Part shown: positions 53,379-63,116 of the stretch, in pieces
Layout of the letters: the number at the start of each line of letters is the position of its first letter
Position numbering within the stretch: position 1 is the first letter of the stretch
Assembly: GCA_035249305.1 (NCBI GenBank)
Contig: DATFGQ010000034.1
Location: 1-64,000 of the forward strand
Origin: DASUNP01 sp035249305
GTDB lineage: Bacteria; Acidobacteriota; Blastocatellia; UBA7656
Reading direction: 5' to 3'
DNA: 64,000 bases
Notes under the pieces: generated by a model
Database searches by the model: none
What the model was told of the DNA's origin: nothing
The model's input: the letters and a program-made list of their open reading frames with translations, nothing else
Position numbers and translations under genes: made by a program

Positions 53379-54608
53379 TCACTTCCTGCCTCCGGCCACC
53401 CACATCGCGGCCACGCGCACGCGCGGCGACGACCCGGCTTCGGTCCAGGCGAAGAAGACTTCATCGCCTGAGGAGACTACTTGCGGAAAACCGCTCGCCC
53501 GCGCGGCGCTCGTATCGGTCACCACTACGGCCTCGTCGCGCGAGCCGTCCGCACGAATGCGACGCGCGCGAACCTCCGCGCCCTTCTCCGTGCGCTCAAG
53601 CCATATGACGAGCGCCGCTTCGTCTCGCAACAACACGACTTCGACTCGGCCCAACGGCGAGCCGTCGTCGACTCGAATCGCGTTACCGAAAGTCGCCCCG
53701 GCGTCGTCTGAAAAAACCAGGTTCACGCGCGGAGCGTCATTGACACCCGTGAACCACGCGACGGCCACACGCCGAGAGTTGGCCGCTATCGACGGGCCGT
53801 TGACCGGGCAGCCATCGATCTTCCAGTCGTCCGCGTGAAGAGTGCGCGGCTCTGTCCAGCGACCTTTGTGAAGCCGGACGATAGAGATGTCTCTGACCTC
53901 TTTATCCGATCGATCGCGATAGGCGGCGACAGGGCCTTCGCTCGTCATAGCCGCTGATGTCTGACAGCATTCGCATACGCGGCCGTCAAGCAGCGCCTCG
54001 CCCGAGATGCGCCCCCACGCGTCTACAGTCGCAAAGCGCAGCGTCATCTCTCCGCCGTGCGAATCGTGACCGTCGTGGCCGCCTTCTTTCATGTTCCTCC
54101 CGTCGAGCCAGACAGCCCCGACCCGGCCGCCGGCCATCCCGACGAGCGACACGAACCCGTGCTCCGTCTTCGTGCCGTCGCGGTGAGGGACCAGCGGCTT
54201 TGACCACGACCTGCCGCCGTCGGTCGAGCGCGAGATGTTAACGTCGTAGGCGTATGTGTCGGGCGCGCTTTTCACGAGCCAGTGCGCGACCATCGTCTGG
54301 TCCGCGAGCATGACGACCGACGGGAAATCGGCCCAGTTGACGAACCAGTTGTCGCCTTCGGCTATGGTCCGAGGCTCGCCCCATCGCGCGCGGCGGTACT
54401 CGGCGAAGCGGAGACGGTGGCGCTTCTCTCCGACCTTCTCCACCCAGCTAAGAAAGACCCGCCCGTGCGTGTTGCGGAACAGGTTCGGCTGTCCGCTGCC
54501 TTCGCGTGCCGGCGTGTCGATCAGGGCCGGCCGTGATTGGCCCGAGACGTTAGCCGTCACGATCGACAGAAGAAGCATGAAAAGAATTGCCCTGAAGATT
54601 CTCGACAT
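53379..54608 (-). CDS. secreted sialidase-like beta-propeller protein
   Basis: 409 residues from the ATG at 54608 (MSRIFRAILF...), after GAAGGG; the ATG at 54614 is an alternative. A signal peptide precedes a six-blade propeller with Asp-box motifs SRSTDGGRSWSKP and FSDDAGATFGNA. A CECCQTSAA cluster at about 235 is typical of a clade of uncharacterised acidobacterial propellers and could bind a metal. No clear sialidase Arg triad was recognised, so true sialidase activity is doubtful. It is the third gene of a minus-strand run after the amidohydrolase (19 bases apart). Confidence 0.7.
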   Translation of the reverse strand: MSRIFRAILFMLLLSIVTANVSGQSRPALIDTPAREGSGQPNLFRNTHGRVFLSWVEKVGEKRHRLRFAEYRRARWGEPRTIAEGDNWFVNWADFPSVVMLADQTMVAHWLVKSAPDTYAYDVNISRSTDGGRSWSKPLVPHRDGTKTEHGFVSLVGMAGGRVGAVWLDGRNMKEGGHDGHDSHGGEMTLRFATVDAWGRISGEALLDGRVCECCQTSAAMTSEGPVAAYRDRSDKEVRDISIVRLHKGRWTEPRTLHADDWKIDGCPVNGPSIAANSRRVAVAWFTGVNDAPRVNLVFSDDAGATFGNAIRVDDGSPLGRVEVVLLRDEAALVIWLERTEKGAEVRARRIRADGSRDEAVVVTDTSAARASGFPQVVSSGDEVFFAWTEAGSSPRVRVAAMWVAGGRK

Positions 54609-54627
54609 CGTCATCCCTTCGATTATC

Positions 54628-55470
54628 TTACCCCAGCTTGAAGACGCGGCGCGCGTTCTCGCGCAAAAAGTTGGCGCGAACATCTTCGGCCAGGTCCAGC
54701 GCGCGCACCTGCTCCATGCATTTTTCGAAAGGCAGTTGCGGGAAGTTCGTCCCGAAGATCACCTTCTGTTTGCCGTAGGTCTTCAGGTAGTGCAAGAGTT
54801 GCGGCGGGTAGTAGCGAGGCAGATACGCGGAAGTGTCTATGAAAACATTTTCATGCTTCCAGGCGACTCCGATCATCTCGTCGGTCCAGGGGTGGCCTAT
54901 GTGTCCCGCGACGATTCTAAGCTCGGGGAAAGTGAGCGCGACTTCGTCGAGGTAAGGGACGGGCCGCCCTGTCTCGGAAGGCATCAGCGGCCCCGTGTGG
55001 CCCACCTGCGTGCAGAAGGGTATGTCGAGCTCTATGCACTTGACGTAGAGCGGGAAATAGAACTTGTCGTTGGGCGGACGATTCCACAGCCACGGCACTA
55101 CGCGCAACGCCTTAAAGCCCAACTCGCGGACGGCGCGGTCAAGCTCGCGCACGGCTTCGACGGGCTTCTCTAAATCGACCGCCGCGACGCCGGCAAAGCG
55201 GTCGGGGAAAAGCCTGACGAACTCCGCTATCTTGTCGTTGCTGACGATGACGCGCTCGCGTCTGTGCCATGCGGAAAGCATCACGGTCTGTATCCCTGCG
55301 CGGTCCATCGCATCGACCATCGCTTCGGCCGTCACGCCTTCGGCCAGAAGCTGGGAGGCGCCTGACCGCTCGAACAGAGGCAGGACCTCGGGCATGTGGT
55401 CGCGCATCTCTTTGATGGCGGGCTGCGCCCACGCGTCGATTGCGCCTTCGTTAAGATCGGTTGGCGTCAT
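54628..55470 (-). CDS. amidohydrolase_2-family protein with altered metal site
   Basis: 280 residues with the TIM-barrel pattern of the ACMSD/amidohydrolase-2 family: GFKALRVVPW, FCTQVGHTGP, RIVAGHIGHPW, FIDTSAYLPRYYPP and IFGTNFPQLP. The N-terminal metal motif HxH is replaced by Trp14 and Gln16 (IDAWAQP), and the final metal Asp is Asn (GTNFP). The two central His regions remain. The enzyme may thus work without the usual zinc, as a decarboxylase variant or as a non-enzyme. It shares an operon with the upstream oxidoreductase and downstream propeller. Confidence 0.8.
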   Translation of the reverse strand: MTPTDLNEGAIDAWAQPAIKEMRDHMPEVLPLFERSGASQLLAEGVTAEAMVDAMDRAGIQTVMLSAWHRRERVIVSNDKIAEFVRLFPDRFAGVAAVDLEKPVEAVRELDRAVRELGFKALRVVPWLWNRPPNDKFYFPLYVKCIELDIPFCTQVGHTGPLMPSETGRPVPYLDEVALTFPELRIVAGHIGHPWTDEMIGVAWKHENVFIDTSAYLPRYYPPQLLHYLKTYGKQKVIFGTNFPQLPFEKCMEQVRALDLAEDVRANFLRENARRVFKLG

Positions 55471-55487
55471 GATTTACCTTATAATCA

Positions 55488-55554
55488 AGCCACAGAGGCA
55501 CAGAGCCCTCAGAGGTTAATTAATAATTCTCTGTGTCTCAGTGTCTCTGTGGCT
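55488..55554. repeat. AGCCACAGAGGCACAGAG imperfect palindrome
   Basis: AGCCACAGAGGCACAGAG (55488-55505) pairs with CTCTGTGTCTCAGTGTCTCTGTGGCT (to 55554) with small gaps, between two minus-strand genes. Single copy in this window. Confidence 0.7.
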
Positions 55555-55573
55555 AATCATTATCCCTCTAAGC

Positions 55574-56878
<1,305 letters not shown>

Positions 56879-56912
56879 AATGGTCTCCGGTCTTGAGCGG
56901 GCGGCCCATATC

Positions 56913-57004
56913 AGTGCTGAGTGCTGAGTCCTGAGTGCTGAGTAAGGAACCAGAACTGTGCGCTTCTGTTTTTACTCAGGACTCAGCACTCAGCACTCAG
57001 GACT
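56913..57004. repeat. AGTGCTGAG/AGTCCTGAG palindromic element, copy 5
   Basis: The longest loop of the family: arms of about 32 bases around a 27-base middle (AAGGAACCAGAACTGTGCGC...). It lies in the divergent gap between the oxidoreductase and the large adhesin gene. The rest of the gap (57005-57264) holds no gene; a TGTATGCT run near 57070 is the only weak -10-like sequence noted. Confidence 0.9.
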
Positions 57005-57264
57005 TCTTATATGACACATCGGGGCCGCATACTTCAAGAAGATGTGCGCGCGCGTTTACTTCGTTATAGAAATGCTGTATGCTCGTCGCTGCATTAACGC
57101 CCGAAATCAATCGATAAAATAACTCTAACCCCGGTAGGGATACTCCTCGAAGTCAAGTGCCTAGAGTTTCAGCCGGTCAGAGATCCAGTGGATAGCATTA
57201 CCCTTCTCAGGACTGTTTAGCAGTGTCACCGTTGAAAAGATATTTAGAAGTAAGGGAGATCGTG

Positions 57265-60200
57265 ATGAAGAATAATCAGAGGTACGCGGTGTTTTTCGCG
57301 ACGTTCACTATCTTGGCCTTTCTTGTACTGAGTTTTTCGTCCAGCGCGTCGACTCAAGTAAAGAAAAGCTCAACCGCTGCAAAAAAGAGAACCGGTGACC
57401 CGCGCCAGGCCGTCGAGCGCACGGTCAACCGCATGAAAAAGAGGAGCGCCGACCCGAAGGCGAAGTCTTCGATACTGATTGTCGAGGACCAAGAGGTCGG
57501 CGAGGACGAAGACCCGGACCTGCCCCCGTGGATGGCGGGCAAGATCGATAAAGAGGCGTACCTGCGGTTGCGGGGCGACTACATAGACATGCTCCGCGGC
57601 CGCCCCGTAAACGCACCCGGCGACCCGCGCGAGAAAGCGATCGAGCAGATGGAGAGGCAGGAGCTACAGATCAGGGCGCGTGCGAAGAATGGGCTCGCCA
57701 GCCCTTTGATCACGAACTGGGTCTTCTTAGGCCCCGCGCCCATACCGCTCGGGCAGACCAGCACGACGAGGGTGCCCGTCAGCGGCCGCACCATAGCGAT
57801 CGCCGTTCACCCTACGGACCCAAACACCGTCTACGTCGGCACGGCTCAAGGCGGGCTCTATAAATCGACGAACGGCGGAGCGAACTGGACAAAGCTGTTC
57901 GAGTTTCAGTTCGAGTCGCTCGCCATCGGCGCGATCACAATTGATCCGACCGACAGCGGCATCGTCTACGTAGGCACGGGCGAGCCTAACCTTTCGGCCG
58001 ACAGCTTCGCGGGCCGCGGCCTGTACATCATCAGGAACGCGAATTCGGCGAGCCCGTCTCTGAACGGGCCGTTCCGGCTCGACGGCGTCGGCAACGATAT
58101 TTTCACGGGCCGCGCCATAGGGCGGATCGTCGTCAACCCGCTCGACAACAACGTCATATTCCTCTGCACCGCGTCGGGCACGGGCGGCAACCCCAACACT
58201 ACGCCGACGGCGCTCCCGCCGCGCGGCATCTACCGGTCGACCAACGCACAGTCGGCGACCCCGACCTTTGCGCAAGTCCAGGTGACGGGCATACCGACGC
58301 CGAACGACCGCAGCATGATCGACCTGGCGTCAGACCTCGCCAACCCTAACCTCATGATAGTGAGCGTTGTCGGCGCGACGGGCGACGGCGGCATATACCG
58401 CACGACGAACGCGCTCGACCCGACGCCGACCTTCACGCGAACGCTCACGCTGCCCGACGGGGCTACGAACGGCCGCGCTGAATTATGGCTCAACCGCAAC
58501 GGCGCCAACGTGACCGTATTCGCCGCGACCGGAGAGATATCGACCGTGGCGGCGGGCGGCCCCAACTGCGCGGCGACGACCGCTGGCATGGTGCGAAGGT
58601 CTACAGACGGGGGCGTGACGTGGTCGACCCCGCTGACCGGCTCGACGGGCTTCTGCGGCGGCCAGTGTTTCTACGACATCGCCATCGCGGTGACGCCGGA
58701 CAACGCGACCATACACCTGGGCGGGTCCGCGCGCGGCGCGACGGGCAACTGCGCGCCCGACGTTATGAAGCGCTCGACCAACGGCGGCACTTCCTTCGCG
58801 CGCAACGACAACACGCTGCACGCCGATTCGCACGCGCTGATGATCGCCCCGTCAGACCCGAACGTCGTTTACGCAGGCAACGACGGCGGCATCTGGCGTT
58901 CGACTAATAATGGGACGACCTGGACCACCCTCAACAACGCGGACTTCAGCGCGACGCAGTTTCAAGGCGTGGCGCAACACCCTTACGACAGGTTCTTCCT
59001 GATGGGAGGCACGCAGGACAACGGGACCAACTGCCTGGCGGCGGACGGCGTGACCTGGAGCCACTGCCGCGACGGCGACGGCGGCTACGCCATCATAGAC
59101 ACAAACGCACAGGACACGACCAACGTCCTGATGTATCACACCTTCTTCAACCAGACGAACTCGCAGATAGGTTTTGAGCGCGCCCAGAACACGGCGGCCA
59201 ACGCCGACGGCCAGCTTTCGGGGTGGACCTTCCGCGGCTGCTCGGGCACGGTGAGCAACAACGGCTTCCGCTGCGCCGACAACGTGCTCTTCTACGCGCC
59301 GATGGCTCAGGGGCCGGGCAACCCGAACACGATCTACTTCGGCACGGACCGGCTCTACCGCTCGACGAATCGCGGCGACACGATGACGCTGGTCAGCCAG
59401 GGGCCGCTCATCCCTTCGCCGCTCCCGACGAGCCTCTCCGGCATAGTGACGACGGCCATAGGCATCTCGCCCGAGGACGACAACGTGCGCATCGTCGGGA
59501 TGAGAAACGGCCGCGTCTTTGCCACGACCACAGGCGCAACGACCATGACCGACGTGACGGGCGCGAACTTCCCGCCGCCTAACCCCGCAGATGCTGCGAG
59601 GAACTCTATCGGCGCGGCGGTAATAGACCCGAATAACAAGTTCACTGCTTATGTGAGCTTCACGAGCTTCTCGCCGCCGCTCGGTCAGCAGATATTCAAG
59701 ACCACGAACCTCAACGACCCTGTCCCGACCTGGACGGCCTCAAGCAACGGCATCCCGACCGTGCCGGTCAGCTCGCTTGCAATCGACCCGCAGGATTCGA
59801 ACATCGTCTACGCGGGCACGGACATCGGCGTCTACCAGTCTACGGATGGCGGCGCGAACTGGGCTCCATTTGGGAGCGGCCTGCCGCGCGTGGCCGTCTT
59901 CGAGGTTGAGATAAACAACGTCCAGCGCGTGCTTCGCGCGGCGACGCACGGGCGAGGCATCTGGGAGATAGGCATACCGGGGCGTCTGCTGCCGGTGCTC
60001 AGAAACGGCGGCGCCGCCCTCACGGCCGAAGGCTGCTCGCCCGCAAACGGCGTGATCGATCCGGGCGAAGACGTTACGGTCGCCTTCAGTGTTTCAAACA
60101 TAGGCCCCGGCCCGACGCTCAACCTCGTAGTGACGCTGCTGGCTACGGGCGGGGTGACCTTCCCGACAGGCCCTGTGTCGTATGGCGCCGTTCAGCCGAA

Positions 60201-61509
60201 CACGGTCGAGACGCGAAGCTTCAGCTTCTCGAATAACGGGTCGTGCGGCGACACGATCACTCTGACCTTCCGCTTGCAGGACGGCGATGATGACCTGGGG
60301 ACATTCACAATCCCGTTCACACTGGGCGAGCTAGTCACTTCGCCGCCTGTCTTAACAGAGAACTTTGACGGAGTGACGGCGCCTGCGTTGCCCGGCGGGT
60401 GGACGACGGCGCGTGCCGGCGCGGGCGCTAACCCGCCGCTGTGGGTGACCTCGACCACGTCGAACAACACGCCGCCCAACTCCGCGTTCTCAAACGGGTC
60501 GACGACGCCGGGTGAAAACAGCCTGACCTCGCCGATCATCGCCGTGCCGAACGCTCCGGGGTTCGGGACCAATCCGGGTGTGCGGTTGTCGTTCCAGAAC
60601 AACTTCAACTTCGAAGCAGGCTTCGACGGCGGCGTTCTGGAGATCAGCATCAACGGAGGCGCATTCCAGGACATACTGGCGGCCGGCGGCAGCTTCATCG
60701 AAGGAGGCTACAGCGGCGCCATAGGCGTCACAGACAGCGTGCTGACAGGGCGTCAGGCATGGACGGGGAGCTCCGGCGGCTTTATCGTGACGACCGTCGT
60801 GCTGCCGGCGGCCTCCTACGGCCAGAACGCGCAGTTGAGGTGGCGCACGGCCTTCGACACGGGGACAAACCCCGCGGGCGGCGGCCTGCGCATAGACACC
60901 GTCTCGGTCTTCGCCGCGACGCGAGTCTGTTGCGGAGGCGCGTGCGTGCTCTCTTGCCCTGCGAACATCACAGTGGCGAATGACCCGGGCCAGTGCGGCG
61001 CGATAGTCAACTTCCCCGCCGCGACGTTTACAGGGAACTGCGGCACGGTGACGGCCAGCCCCGCTTCGGGATCATTCTTCCCCGTAGGGACGACGACTGT
61101 GACCGTGACGGGCCAGCGGCTCGACGGCAGCTCAGACACCTGCACGTTCACCGTGACGGTCAACGACACCGAAGCGCCTGTCGTCAGCGCCGCGACTGTA
61201 GACAAGCCGACGCTGTGGCCGCCCAACCACCAGATGGTGCCCGTTACGGTCAACTACACGGCCACGGACAACTGTTCGGTGACCTGTACTCTGAGCGTGA
61301 CGAGCAACGAGCCGGTGAATGGGTTGGGTGACGGCGACCAGGCGCCTGACTGGACAATAATCGACGCGCATCACTTGCTCTTGCGCGCGGAACGTTCGGG
61401 CAAAGGCAGCGGCCGCATCTACACGATCACCGTCACCTGCAAGGACCCTGCCAACAACACGGTCGTAAGGACAGTGACCGTGCGAGTGCCGAAGAACCAG
61501 GGCAACTAG
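57265..61509 (+). CDS. large secreted BNR-propeller/HYR adhesin-like protein
   Basis: 1414 residues from the ATG at 57265, with AGGGAG upstream; a GTG at 57223 is less likely. A signal peptide is followed by a Lys-rich linker (to about 150) and a sortilin/BNR-type double propeller (about 150-935) with Asp boxes such as YKSTNGGANWTKL, WRSTNNGTTWTTL and YQSTDGGANWAPF. Next comes a CARDB-like domain (about 945-1040), a cleaved-adhesin/MAM-like lectin domain (1055-1240) and two HYR-type Ig modules (CPANITVANDPGQCGAIVNF, then DTEAPVVSAATVDKPTLWPPNH). No sorting or PEP-CTERM tail is seen. It probably works in surface adhesion or binding. Confidence 0.82.
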   Translation: MKNNQRYAVFFATFTILAFLVLSFSSSASTQVKKSSTAAKKRTGDPRQAVERTVNRMKKRSADPKAKSSILIVEDQEVGEDEDPDLPPWMAGKIDKEAYLRLRGDYIDMLRGRPVNAPGDPREKAIEQMERQELQIRARAKNGLASPLITNWVFLGPAPIPLGQTSTTRVPVSGRTIAIAVHPTDPNTVYVGTAQGGLYKSTNGGANWTKLFEFQFESLAIGAITIDPTDSGIVYVGTGEPNLSADSFAGRGLYIIRNANSASPSLNGPFRLDGVGNDIFTGRAIGRIVVNPLDNNVIFLCTASGTGGNPNTTPTALPPRGIYRSTNAQSATPTFAQVQVTGIPTPNDRSMIDLASDLANPNLMIVSVVGATGDGGIYRTTNALDPTPTFTRTLTLPDGATNGRAELWLNRNGANVTVFAATGEISTVAAGGPNCAATTAGMVRRSTDGGVTWSTPLTGSTGFCGGQCFYDIAIAVTPDNATIHLGGSARGATGNCAPDVMKRSTNGGTSFARNDNTLHADSHALMIAPSDPNVVYAGNDGGIWRSTNNGTTWTTLNNADFSATQFQGVAQHPYDRFFLMGGTQDNGTNCLAADGVTWSHCRDGDGGYAIIDTNAQDTTNVLMYHTFFNQTNSQIGFERAQNTAANADGQLSGWTFRGCSGTVSNNGFRCADNVLFYAPMAQGPGNPNTIYFGTDRLYRSTNRGDTMTLVSQGPLIPSPLPTSLSGIVTTAIGISPEDDNVRIVGMRNGRVFATTTGATTMTDVTGANFPPPNPADAARNSIGAAVIDPNNKFTAYVSFTSFSPPLGQQIFKTTNLNDPVPTWTASSNGIPTVPVSSLAIDPQDSNIVYAGTDIGVYQSTDGGANWAPFGSGLPRVAVFEVEINNVQRVLRAATHGRGIWEIGIPGRLLPVLRNGGAALTAEGCSPANGVIDPGEDVTVAFSVSNIGPGPTLNLVVTLLATGGVTFPTGPVSYGAVQPNTVETRSFSFSNNGSCGDTITLTFRLQDGDDDLGTFTIPFTLGELVTSPPVLTENFDGVTAPALPGGWTTARAGAGANPPLWVTSTTSNNTPPNSAFSNGSTTPGENSLTSPIIAVPNAPGFGTNPGVRLSFQNNFNFEAGFDGGVLEISINGGAFQDILAAGGSFIEGGYSGAIGVTDSVLTGRQAWTGSSGGFIVTTVVLPAASYGQNAQLRWRTAFDTGTNPAGGGLRIDTVSVFAATRVCCGGACVLSCPANITVANDPGQCGAIVNFPAATFTGNCGTVTASPASGSFFPVGTTTVTVTGQRLDGSSDTCTFTVTVNDTEAPVVSAATVDKPTLWPPNHQMVPVTVNYTATDNCSVTCTLSVTSNEPVNGLGDGDQAPDWTIIDAHHLLLRAERSGKGSGRIYTITVTCKDPANNTVVRTVTVRVPKNQGN

Positions 61510-61532
61510 AGCAGACTGCGGTTTGCTTAAAC

Positions 61533-61565
61533 CTGTGGGGGCAACTATTGTGGTTGCCCCCACAG
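61533..61565. terminator. perfect 13-bp hairpin after the adhesin gene
   Basis: CTGTGGGGGCAAC (61533-61545) and GTTGCCCCCACAG (61553-61565) pair exactly around a 7-base loop, 24 bases after the stop. No T-run follows. Confidence 0.6.
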
Positions 61566-61646
61566 CCAATCCCTGTCAAGCATACTTATGCGCAGCACCT
61601 GTATTCAAGAGGGCTAATTTAGAAATTGTGATAGTATTCGATTACT

Positions 61647-61949
61647 ATGATCGATGTTAAAGAGGCAGTGAAGATAGCTATTGGATACCTAAAGCAGTTG
61701 TATGAGCCTGCGCAGCTTCATGACATATTGCTTGAAGAGGTAGCATTGTCGGATGATGAGAAGTATTGGTATGTGACACTAGGGTTCTCTAGGCCGGTAG
61801 CTTCAACAAACCCTGTGCAGGCTCTAAAAGAAACTATTCTGAAGAGCCAGAACATAGTAGATCATACGAAATATCAAAGAGAATATAAGGTTTTTCAGAT
61901 TGATGCTGCAACAGGCCAAGTCCGCTCAATGAAGATCAGAGCTGCATGA
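61647..61949 (+). CDS. 100-residue partner of a PIN-domain protein, unknown
   Basis: The frame starts MIDVKEAVKIAIGYLKQLYE and runs through LLEEVALSDDEKYWYVTLGF to a YKVFQIDAATGQVRSMK end, the pattern of small helix-beta (cystatin/PepSY-like) proteins seen beside PIN genes, from memory. It overlaps the PIN gene by four bases (ATGA), the usual antitoxin-toxin link. DNA here is clearly AT-rich against the window, pointing to transfer. A short inverted repeat (GCATA CT TATGC at 61580-61591) before the gene could be an operator. It has no DNA-binding domain, so it would be an atypical antitoxin. Confidence 0.7.
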   Translation: MIDVKEAVKIAIGYLKQLYEPAQLHDILLEEVALSDDEKYWYVTLGFSRPVASTNPVQALKETILKSQNIVDHTKYQREYKVFQIDAATGQVRSMKIRAA

Positions 61950-62446
61950 ACGACGAAATCCAACGATTGGTTGTTCGCTACGCTCGGAAGGGAATACTGA
62001 TCGACACAAATATTCTCCTCCTGTATTTCATAGGCAGCTTCGATCAAAGCTTAATCTCCAGCTTCAAGCGAACAGTTCAATTCACAGTTGAAGACTACAA
62101 CACCTTGTTGCTCCTATTACAGATGTTCGACAGGCTTGTTACGACACCAAACATTCTCACTGAAGTCAGTAGTCTTTCAAATCAGTTAGGCCAGCCAGCA
62201 AGAACCTCATACTTTTACACCTTTGCTAAACAACTTGCATTGATGGAAGAGCATTATGTTGCTAGTCGGGAGGTGGCGGCAGAAGACGAGTTTATTAAGA
62301 TGGGCCTTACAGACGCAAGCATACTTAAGTTAACCAAGGATCATTATCTCGTCTTGACTGATGATTTTCGACTGTCACAATCTCTTCAGCATAAAGAGAT
62401 AGATGTAATAAACTTCAACCATATCCGACCGCTGGGCTGGAGTTAG
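61946..62446 (+). CDS. PIN-domain-like nuclease
   Basis: 166 residues. The PIN acidic site is visible as Asp20 in ILIDTNILLLY, Glu in PNILTEV, Asp in GLTDASI and Asp in VLTDDFR, all in the usual order. PIN nucleases cut RNA and act as toxins in VapBC systems or in RNA processing. Here the usual VapB is replaced by an unrelated 100-residue protein overlapping by four bases. Length is greater than the 130-140 residues of VapC. AT-rich codon use differs from neighbours. Confidence 0.82.
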   Translation: MNDEIQRLVVRYARKGILIDTNILLLYFIGSFDQSLISSFKRTVQFTVEDYNTLLLLLQMFDRLVTTPNILTEVSSLSNQLGQPARTSYFYTFAKQLALMEEHYVASREVAAEDEFIKMGLTDASILKLTKDHYLVLTDDFRLSQSLQHKEIDVINFNHIRPLGWS

Positions 62447-62593
62447 TACGTGGCGATGCCGCACGCCCAACGAGAGCCTGCACAGGTCCGCGCGAAGTCA
62501 GTCTTGTATAAGCCAATAAATCCTGTAGGCCCGGTCGTCCCATTCGTTATCGCCTTGACCCGTCTGACCGCGATTGATCATAGTTGAATAGCT

Positions 62594-62974
62594 ATGACTA
62601 AACTCGCCGGACTCTTTCTAATCTTCCTGCTCTTTTCCTCTGCTCAGGGCGACGGCAAGAAGTCCTCTACGGCCCGAATCAATTGTCTTCCCGAAGGCTT
62701 TCAGATGACTGACGCAGTCTCTTACGGGGTTAACACAGGCGGGAAAGAAAAACATATTACCGTCGAGCAGAAGCTCTCGGAGCTGAAGGCGCGGTGCCGT
62801 CGAGGGAAGCTCGTTGACGGCAAGGGGCGGGAGATAAAGTTCTTTAGGCCCGCCTGCTTCGGCAATCCGCCGGCCGACTACCAGGAGATAAGAGACAGAG
62901 AGAGCCAGGAGCTTGCCCGGTTGCAGAAGAGCTACAACGTCATAATCTTTGAGTGCGACCCCCGCATACAGTGA
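62594..62974 (+). CDS. small secreted protein, unknown
   Basis: 126 residues with a signal peptide (MTKLAGLFLIFLLFSSAQG). The mature part has four Cys (CLPEG, ARCRRG, PACFG, FECDPR), likely two disulfides, and the pattern KLSELKARCRRGKLVDGKGREIKFFRP. From memory, similar proteins recur in Acidobacteria without a known role. It probably works in the periplasm. GC content returns to the window norm here, so it is not part of the PIN module. Confidence 0.65.
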   Translation: MTKLAGLFLIFLLFSSAQGDGKKSSTARINCLPEGFQMTDAVSYGVNTGGKEKHITVEQKLSELKARCRRGKLVDGKGREIKFFRPACFGNPPADYQEIRDRESQELARLQKSYNVIIFECDPRIQ

Positions 62975-63024
62975 AGAGCCTCTCGGCGCGGCGTCGTTGA
63001 CTCGGCTACCGCGATTTGATAAGA

Positions 63025-63098
63025 AGTCCTGAGTGCTGAGTCCTGAGTCCTGAGTAATTGTCTTTTACTCAGCACTCAGCACTCAGGACTCAGCACTT
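63025..63098. repeat. AGTGCTGAG/AGTCCTGAG palindromic element, copy 6
   Basis: Arms of about 31 bases around an AATTGTCTTTT loop. It ends 18 bases before the thiolase start codon, leaving a clean AAGGAG in between. Confidence 0.9.
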
Positions 63099-63116
63099 AG
63101 TAGTAAGGAGACAAAC

